Positions 10,115 through 14,775 of a DNA stretch of 14,775 nt are shown in pieces (the first letter of the stretch is position 1; each line of letters opens with the position of its first letter). This DNA is from Burkholderiales bacterium (lineage in GTDB: Bacteria > Pseudomonadota > Gammaproteobacteria > Burkholderiales > UBA11063). Position numbers and translations under genes: made by a program. The stretch is taken from NCBI GenBank assembly GCA_020697025.1, contig JAJFBO010000024.1:1-14775 (forward strand), given 5' to 3'. The notes under the pieces were generated by a model. It was not told where the DNA came from. It worked only from the letters and a program-made list of their open reading frames with translations, and did not search any database.

Positions 10115-10945
10115 ATGCAGGCAAACTGGAACCTACTTGATTTTAAAATTGGCCTGGACCAACCATTATTTTTAATTGCCGGGCCTTGTGTTATTGAATC
10201 ACAACAATTAGCAGTTGATAGTGCTGGTTATCTAAAGGAAGTAACAGGAAAACTTGGGATTAATTTTATTTATAAATCAAGTTATGACAAAGCAAATCGT
10301 AGTTCAGGCGATACATTTCGCGGCCCAGGAATTGATGAAGGATTACGTATTTTATCTGAAGTGAAACGACAGCTTGATCTCCCTCTTTTAACTGATGTAC
10401 ATGAATTGGAAGAAATTGATCAAGTAGCTAGTGTAATTGATGTACTACAAACACCAGCTTTTTTATGCAGGCAGACTAATTTTATTAAAGCAGTAGCCAA
10501 AACAGGTAATGCAGTAAACATAAAAAAGGGACAATTTTTAGCACCAAAAGATATGAAAAATGTTACGGATAAAGCTTTATCTGTTGAAGGTCACGGCCTG
10601 ATTATGGCATGTGAACGTGGTGTTAGTTTTGGTTATAATAATCTGGTATCCGATATGCGAAGTTTGGTAATTATGCGGGAGACAAATTGTCCTGTAGTTT
10701 TTGATGCAACTCATTCGGTCCAATTGCCAGGCGGCCAAGGATTATCTTCTGGTGGAGATGGTAAATTTATTCCTGCATTAGCTAGAGCTGCTGTTGCGGT
10801 TGGAATTAGTGGAATTTTTATAGAGACTCATCCAAAGCCCCATGAAGCAAAATCTGATGGGCCAAACTCTTTTCCAATGCATGAGATTGCCCGGTTTTTA
10901 GAAGAAATTATGGCAATTGATAAATTGGTTAAAAAGATTGTATAA
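10115..10945 (+). CDS. kdsA: 3-deoxy-8-phosphooctulonate synthase (Kdo-8-P synthase), metal-dependent type
   Basis: Condenses phosphoenolpyruvate with arabinose-5-phosphate to Kdo-8-phosphate, the precursor of the Kdo that joins lipid A to the LPS core. The 276 residues form one TIM barrel. Motifs include IAGPCVIES (21-29), [12 protein letters not shown] (53-64), [18 protein letters not shown] and GGDGKF. The likely metal ligands Cys25, His200 (DATHSVQ), Glu237 (FIETHP) and Asp248 (KSDGP) are all present. That is the pattern of the metal-dependent class, exemplified by Aquifex; the E. coli type has Asn in place of the Cys. The gene starts immediately after the pyrG stop (TAA-ATG) with AAGGA 6 nt upstream, so the two are co-transcribed. 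Confidence 0.97.
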   Translation: MQANWNLLDFKIGLDQPLFLIAGPCVIESQQLAVDSAGYLKEVTGKLGINFIYKSSYDKANRSSGDTFRGPGIDEGLRILSEVKRQLDLPLLTDVHELEEIDQVASVIDVLQTPAFLCRQTNFIKAVAKTGNAVNIKKGQFLAPKDMKNVTDKALSVEGHGLIMACERGVSFGYNNLVSDMRSLVIMRETNCPVVFDATHSVQLPGGQGLSSGGDGKFIPALARAAVAVGISGIFIETHPKPHEAKSDGPNSFPMHEIARFLEEIMAIDKLVKKIV

Positions 10946-10979
10946 GACAAATTGCTACGGGAGATTATCTTATCCATCA

Positions 10980-10988
10980 TGGTATAAA
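10980..10988 (+). promoter_or_regulatory. Possible internal extended -10 promoter for eno
   Basis: In the 77-nt gap between kdsA and eno, TGG-TATAAA (10980-10988) has the form of an extended -10. No convincing -35 lies at the right distance. It could give eno extra transcription beyond read-through from pyrG. There is no terminator hairpin in the gap. Confidence 0.35.
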
Positions 10989-11022
10989 ATGATATTGTTA
11001 CATATTTTTAGGAGCTTATATT

Positions 11023-12312
11023 ATGTTTTTTATTGCTGATATACATGCCCGTGAAATATTAGATTCACGCGGACTGCCAACTGTAGAAGTGGATGTTGCC
11101 CTGGACTGTGGGGCAACCGGCCGGGCTTCGGTTCCATCAGGTGCATCAACTGGTTCACGTGAAGCCCTTGAATTACGTGATGGAGATAAATCACGTTATA
11201 ATGGTAAAGGTGTTCTTGGAGCTGTTGCTAATGTTAATGAAATTATTGCGCCAGCGCTCCGTGGATGTAATGGTTTTGACCAGACTGATATTGATAGACA
11301 GTTATTAGAACTAGATGGTACAGAAAATAAAGCTAATCTTGGAGCCAATGCAACTTTAGCTGTATCTGTAGCGGTTGCCCAAGCTGTTAGTAATGCCTTG
11401 GATATTCCCTTTTATCGTTATGTCGGTGGTATTGGAATTAAGCAATTACCGGTACCTATGATGAATGTGATAAATGGTGGTGCACATGCAAATAATAATT
11501 TGGATATTCAGGAATTTATGATTATGCCAATTGGCGCTCCATCATTTAAAGAAGCCCTTCGTTATGGATCTGAAGTCTTTCAGGTCTTAAAAGCGATTTG
11601 TAATGCGCGCGGTTTTGCTACATCAGTTGGTGACGAAGGTGGCTTTGCCCCAAATTTAAATAGCCATGAAGATGCAATAAAAATAATCTTGGAAGCAATA
11701 GACAAGGCTGGGTATATTGCAGGAAAAGATATTGTACTTGCAGTAGATTGTGCTGCATCTGAGTTTTATAAAGATGGTAAATATCATTTACAGGCTGAAG
11801 GTTTAAATTTAAACTCTGAAGAATTTGCCAACTATTTGGAAGGTCTGGCAGATAATTATCCGATTCTTTCAATTGAGGATGGTATGGCAGAACAAGATGA
11901 AGCTGGCTGGATTCATTTAACTAAAAAATTAGGTGATAAACTGCAATTAGTTGGTGATGATAATTTTGTTACCAATCCAAAAATTTTAACTAAAGGAATT
12001 GAAAAAGGAATTGCCAATGCATTATTAGTTAAAATTAACCAAATTGGCACTTTAACTGAAACTATCCAGGCGGTTGAAATAGCAAAAACAGCAGGTTATG
12101 CAACAGTAATGTCGCACCGTTCAGGAGAAACTGAAAACTTTGTGATTGCTGATCTGGCAGTTGCGCTTAATTGCGGACAAATAAAAACTGGCTCATTATC
12201 TAGGTCTGACCGCATGAGCAAATATAATCAATTATTACGCCTGGAAGAGTTATTGGGGGATAATGCGGTTTACCCCGGAATGAAAGCTTTTTATAACATT
12301 AAGAAAGTTTAG
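11023..12312 (+). CDS. eno: Enolase (phosphopyruvate hydratase)
   Basis: Interconverts 2-phosphoglycerate and phosphoenolpyruvate; in many proteobacteria it is also a degradosome partner. The 429 residues fit the family. Seen are the N-terminal domain (1-135) with [18 protein letters not shown], then the barrel with [28 protein letters not shown] (catalytic Glu205), metal ligands Asp242, Glu285 (SIEDG) and Asp312 (GDDNFVTN), the signature [14 protein letters not shown] (335-348, Lys337) and SHRSGETE (364-371). One oddity is SRGLPT near residue 18, where enolases normally have SRGNPT. AGGAG lies 8 nt before the ATG. The product feeds KdsA, encoded just upstream, and the stop is 3 nt from the ornithine cyclodeaminase start. 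Confidence 0.98.
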   Translation: MFFIADIHAREILDSRGLPTVEVDVALDCGATGRASVPSGASTGSREALELRDGDKSRYNGKGVLGAVANVNEIIAPALRGCNGFDQTDIDRQLLELDGTENKANLGANATLAVSVAVAQAVSNALDIPFYRYVGGIGIKQLPVPMMNVINGGAHANNNLDIQEFMIMPIGAPSFKEALRYGSEVFQVLKAICNARGFATSVGDEGGFAPNLNSHEDAIKIILEAIDKAGYIAGKDIVLAVDCAASEFYKDGKYHLQAEGLNLNSEEFANYLEGLADNYPILSIEDGMAEQDEAGWIHLTKKLGDKLQLVGDDNFVTNPKILTKGIEKGIANALLVKINQIGTLTETIQAVEIAKTAGYATVMSHRSGETENFVIADLAVALNCGQIKTGSLSRSDRMSKYNQLLRLEELLGDNAVYPGMKAFYNIKKV

Positions 12313-12315
12313 TTT

Positions 12316-13344
12316 ATGAAAATTATTACTGTAGCAGATTTGGCTAAATTAATAGCGAAGCATGGATTTGATAAATTTATGCAAGATTTAATGAACTATA
12401 TAAAACAAGACTTTTCCAGGTGGGGTGAATTTGATAAAAGCCCGCGGCATGCAGTCCATGTAGAAGGTGGTGTTATCGAATTGATGCCTGTTGCTGATAA
12501 AAAATACTATACTTTTAAGTACGTTAACGGGCATCCACAAAATCCATTTTCAGGGCGTCAAACTGTTGTAGCTACCGGGCAGATTTCGGATGTTGTAACA
12601 GGTTATCCACTAATGTTTTCTGAGATGACTACGCTTACAGCACTTAGGACTTCTGCAGCAACGGTTATTATGACTGATCTGCTTGCGCGTAAAAATAGTA
12701 AAACCATAGCACTAATTGGCACTGGTGCGCAAAGCGAATTTCAAATATTAGGGCATAAATTGGTGCGGGATATAAAAGAAGTGAGATACTATGACACAGA
12801 TTTGCAGGCAATGCTTAAATTTAACAAAAATATGCAGGATAAAGGGTTAGATCTAGTAGCATGCAGGAGTGCTAAAGAGGCTGTAGATACTGCAGATATA
12901 ATTATTGTATGTACGGCATGTAAAGGGCATGTTGACGTAATTTTGGATGAATGGATAAAACCAGGGGTTCATATTAATGGACTAGGTGGCGATTGCCCCG
13001 GTAAAACTGAATTTGAATTGCCCATATTATTTAGGGGTAAGATAGTTGTTGAATATATTTTGCAATCTTCTATTGAGGGTGAAATTCAGCGCTTAAGTCC
13101 TGAGGAAATCAAAAAAAATGTATATGCCGAATATTGGGAAATAATAAGCGGTAAAAAGACGGGAAGAGAAAATGATGATGAGGTTACTATTTATGATTCA
13201 GTTGGTTTTGCCCTTGAGGATTATTCAGCACTACGCCTGGTATACGACTTAGCGAATAAATATAATTTAGGTCAGGATTTAGGACTTATTCCGCCGATTA
13301 GTGATCCCAAAAATCTAATTTCTGTGTTACATAAAAAGGAATAG
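12316..13344 (+). CDS. ocd: Ornithine cyclodeaminase
   Basis: Converts L-ornithine to L-proline and ammonia using bound NAD+. The 342 residues belong to the OCD/mu-crystallin family: an N-terminal substrate domain with Lys69 and Arg111 (TALRTSAAT) and a Rossmann domain with IALIGTGAQSEFQ (131-143). The segment NGLGGDCPGKTE (221-232) matches true ornithine cyclodeaminases such as that of Pseudomonas putida, whose catalytic Asp228 aligns with Asp226 here. Most other family members (alanine dehydrogenases, ketimine reductases, siderophore-pathway enzymes) lack this motif, so the specific name is well supported. The gene starts 3 nt after eno, and an arginase-family gene starts 1 nt after its stop, giving a route from arginine to proline. 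Confidence 0.93.
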   Translation: MKIITVADLAKLIAKHGFDKFMQDLMNYIKQDFSRWGEFDKSPRHAVHVEGGVIELMPVADKKYYTFKYVNGHPQNPFSGRQTVVATGQISDVVTGYPLMFSEMTTLTALRTSAATVIMTDLLARKNSKTIALIGTGAQSEFQILGHKLVRDIKEVRYYDTDLQAMLKFNKNMQDKGLDLVACRSAKEAVDTADIIIVCTACKGHVDVILDEWIKPGVHINGLGGDCPGKTEFELPILFRGKIVVEYILQSSIEGEIQRLSPEEIKKNVYAEYWEIISGKKTGRENDDEVTIYDSVGFALEDYSALRLVYDLANKYNLGQDLGLIPPISDPKNLISVLHKKE

Positions 13345-13345
13345 T

Positions 13346-14206
13346 ATGCAAATAAATTTAATTGGCGCTGCAATAGATAAATGTGCCGGTATTGCTGGCG
13401 CCGCAGATACACCACAAATGCTAAATTTATTGCTAAAGAATTCTGGCTTGCAAATTAGTCAAATAATTACTTACTCGGAAACCAGGAACAATGTTCCATT
13501 TCTGAAGGATTATTTTACTGATTTGGCTATAGCTGTCAGAGATTCTTTAGTAAAAAATGAATTTCCTCTTATAATTGGTGGGGATCATTCCTGTGCAATT
13601 GGTACCTGGAGCGGAGTATCTGGGTTTTTGTCAGAAAATAACCAGACTCTTGGTTTAATCTGGATCGATGCGCACATGGATTCGCATACACCGGAGACTT
13701 CAATATCTGGCAATATTCATGGTATGCCCTTAGCTACATTATTTGGTTTTGGATTTGATGAATTTACAAGCATCATAAACTCACATCCAAAATTAAAACC
13801 TGAGAATGTAGTTTTAATTGGTATTCGTTCATATGAAGATGATGAGGCAGCATTATTAAACAAGCTGGGAGTAAAAATTTATTATAATCATGATGTAGCA
13901 AAACTGGGGTTTTCCAATATTTTTAATATGGTATGGCAGGATTTAGCACTTAAAGTAGATAAAATTGGTTTAAGTATTGATGTTGATGGTTTTGATCCTG
14001 AATTTACTCCTGGAGTAGGTACTATTGTACCTGATGGACTTAATTTAACTCAATTTATGGATGAATATACAAAAATTGATGCAGATAAACTTTTAGCTGT
14101 AGAAATAACCGAAGCTAATCCTATACTTGACAAAGAAGATAGAACACTGACATGTGTGATAGATATTATAAAGGCTACCCAAAGGTTAGTATCCCGTGAT
14201 TACTAA
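13346..14206 (+). CDS. rocF: Arginase (ureohydrolase family)
   Basis: Probably hydrolyses L-arginine to ornithine and urea with a two-manganese centre. The 286 residues show all ureohydrolase metal motifs: GGDHS (His81), WIDAHMDSHTPE (Asp108, His110, Asp112) and SIDVDGFDP (Asp212, Asp214), plus SGNIHGMPL (121-129) of the substrate loop and EITEANP near the C-terminus. Arginase is preferred over agmatinase because of the SGNIHG loop and because the product ornithine is the substrate of the enzyme encoded 1 nt upstream. One residue is unusual: the loop reads DSHTP where classical arginases have an Asn (D-x-NTP), so His114 replaces a residue that contacts substrate. AAGGA lies 5 nt before the ATG. 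Guanidinobutyrase or another ureohydrolase activity is possible but less likely. Confidence 0.85.
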   Translation: MQINLIGAAIDKCAGIAGAADTPQMLNLLLKNSGLQISQIITYSETRNNVPFLKDYFTDLAIAVRDSLVKNEFPLIIGGDHSCAIGTWSGVSGFLSENNQTLGLIWIDAHMDSHTPETSISGNIHGMPLATLFGFGFDEFTSIINSHPKLKPENVVLIGIRSYEDDEAALLNKLGVKIYYNHDVAKLGFSNIFNMVWQDLALKVDKIGLSIDVDGFDPEFTPGVGTIVPDGLNLTQFMDEYTKIDADKLLAVEITEANPILDKEDRTLTCVIDIIKATQRLVSRDY

Positions 14207-14229
14207 TTGGGTATTTATAAATACTAGTA

Positions 14230-14238
14230 TGATATAAT
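14230..14238 (+). promoter_or_regulatory. Extended -10 promoter of the repeat-protein gene
   Basis: TGA-TATAAT (14230-14238) is an extended -10 with a perfect hexamer. A TTGGGT at 14207-14212 is 20 bp away, too far for a good -35. A short palindrome, GTATTTATAAATAC (14211-14224), lies just upstream and could be an operator or chance AT symmetry. The predicted start near 14245 gives a short leader before the AGGAG at 14259-14263. Confidence 0.55.
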
Positions 14239-14269
14239 CATTAATAAAATAATTAAACAGGAGTAAAAA

Positions 14270-14722
14270 ATGCTAAAAATAATATCTTTATTTATTTTAT
14301 CTTTAAATATTGCTAGTGTGTCTGCCCAGACAGATCAGGCTTCTACAGCCATGTCTAAAGCAAGTGCCGCTCAAGGAGCAGACCAGTCAGTTAAAAATAA
14401 AAAACACCTGAAACAAAATAACCCGGCAGTTGGGGGGTCCAGGCAGGTAAGCAGTGAACAAATGTTTGGCAAACAAAAAATATCTAATTCTAAAAAGGTA
14501 CCACATGAAGATAAAGGGGGCGCTATACAAAACAACCCGGCAGTAGGGGGGCGTCAGGCTGGTAGTGAGCAACTTTTTGGACAAGGTTCTCAGGTACCTG
14601 AAAAAAAGCAACGTTCTAGTAATCCGCATATGAATAAAGTTAATTTTAATAATCCTGCAGTTGGCGGACGCCAGGCTGGCAGTGAGCAGCTTTTTGGACA
14701 AAGCGCAACTCCCCATAATTAA
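14270..14722 (+). CDS. Exported small protein with three NNPAVGG-type repeats (unknown family)
   Basis: The 150-residue product starts with a signal peptide (LKIISLFILSLNIASVSA, cleavage probably after Ala19, before QTDQAS), so it is exported to the periplasm or beyond. The mature part is low-complexity, polar and rich in Lys, Gln, Ser and Asn. It contains three copies of a motif: residues 50-67 (NNPAVGGSRQVSSEQMFG), 88-104 and 127-143 (both NNPAVGGRQAGSEQLFG). Copies are 38-39 residues apart, separated by variable Lys-rich linkers. There are no cysteines after the signal peptide, and no lipobox or membrane segment. AGGAG lies 6 nt before the ATG, and the gene has its own promoter. I do not recognise the family. 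It looks intrinsically disordered, with the conserved motif as a possible short binding element. Confidence 0.8.
   Translation: MLKIISLFILSLNIASVSAQTDQASTAMSKASAAQGADQSVKNKKHLKQNNPAVGGSRQVSSEQMFGKQKISNSKKVPHEDKGGAIQNNPAVGGRQAGSEQLFGQGSQVPEKKQRSSNPHMNKVNFNNPAVGGRQAGSEQLFGQSATPHN
14417..14698 (+). repeat. Three in-frame copies of a 17-18-codon motif, 114-117 bp apart
   Basis: Copies lie at 14417-14470, 14531-14581 and 14648-14698. The second and third encode identical 17-residue peptides but differ at several synonymous positions, so the protein motif is conserved while the DNA has drifted. The first is more diverged and carries one extra codon (Ser after GG). The linkers between copies share no clear sequence. 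Confidence 0.85.
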
Positions 14723-14775
14723 TAATATTAAATAAATGCAAAATATATTCTATAATATCGAAAAATTAGTTTAAA

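Noticed and set aside
14211-14224. Palindrome GTATTTATAAATAC as a terminator for the arginase gene
   Set aside because: Purely A/T-rich stem except its ends, tiny loop and no following T-run, so it is too weak to call. It is noted only as a possible operator.
14417-14698. Repeats as a CRISPR array or integron-like DNA repeat
   Set aside because: Only three copies, in frame inside a protein, with synonymous drift between copies and linkers unlike spacers.
14387-14716. Open frame of 109 codons on the minus strand inside the repeat-protein gene
   Set aside because: It is antisense to the clear signal-peptide gene with a good Shine-Dalgarno. Its repeated pattern merely mirrors the repeats on the other strand, and it has no ribosome site.
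14751-14756. TATAAT near the right edge as a promoter
   Set aside because: No -35 at a suitable distance, and nothing downstream remains in the window; AT-rich sequence yields such matches by chance.

Overview
The window reads as chromosomal core DNA from an AT-rich Gram-negative bacterium, most likely a low-GC beta- or gammaproteobacterium. The reasons are the gene order pyrG-kdsA-eno (common in those classes), a TolC-type outer-membrane channel, a Kdo-8-phosphate synthase (lipopolysaccharide core), and a class Ia NrdA with two ATP-cones under a paired NrdR-box promoter. The species cannot be named from the sequence alone. Nothing looks like phage, plasmid, IS element or CRISPR.

Layout. Left edge (1-195, + strand): the 3' end of an unrecognised gene, then a hairpin shared with the end of pyk. 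Minus strand (332-3728): rbgA/ylqF-like ribosome-assembly GTPase, then gap, then pyk, probably one transcript with gap and pyk 1 nt apart. A divergent intergenic region (3729-3925) holds an extended -10 promoter and a textbook pair of NrdR boxes in front of nrdA. nrdA (3926-6724) ends in a strong intrinsic terminator. A tolC-like gene follows (6812-8176). Then comes a 300-base intergenic stretch with a promoter, a GC-rich structured leader, an intrinsic terminator and a short ORF reading through that terminator, all immediately upstream of pyrG.

From 8477 to 14206 five genes run co-directionally with little or no spacing: pyrG, kdsA, eno, a bona fide ornithine cyclodeaminase and an arginase-family enzyme. 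The last gene (14270-14722) has its own extended -10 promoter and encodes a small exported protein with three copies of a motif centred on NNPAVGGRQAGSEQLFG, family unknown.

How they fit together. GAPDH, enolase and pyruvate kinase cover lower glycolysis. Enolase makes phosphoenolpyruvate, which KdsA consumes to make Kdo-8-phosphate, and PyrG makes the CTP needed later to activate Kdo, so pyrG-kdsA-eno is a coherent envelope-precursor cluster. The last two enzymes form a two-step route arginine to ornithine (plus urea) to proline (plus ammonia), an unusual addition behind eno. The most interesting parts are the pyrG leader, the repeat protein and the arginase-ornithine cyclodeaminase extension.
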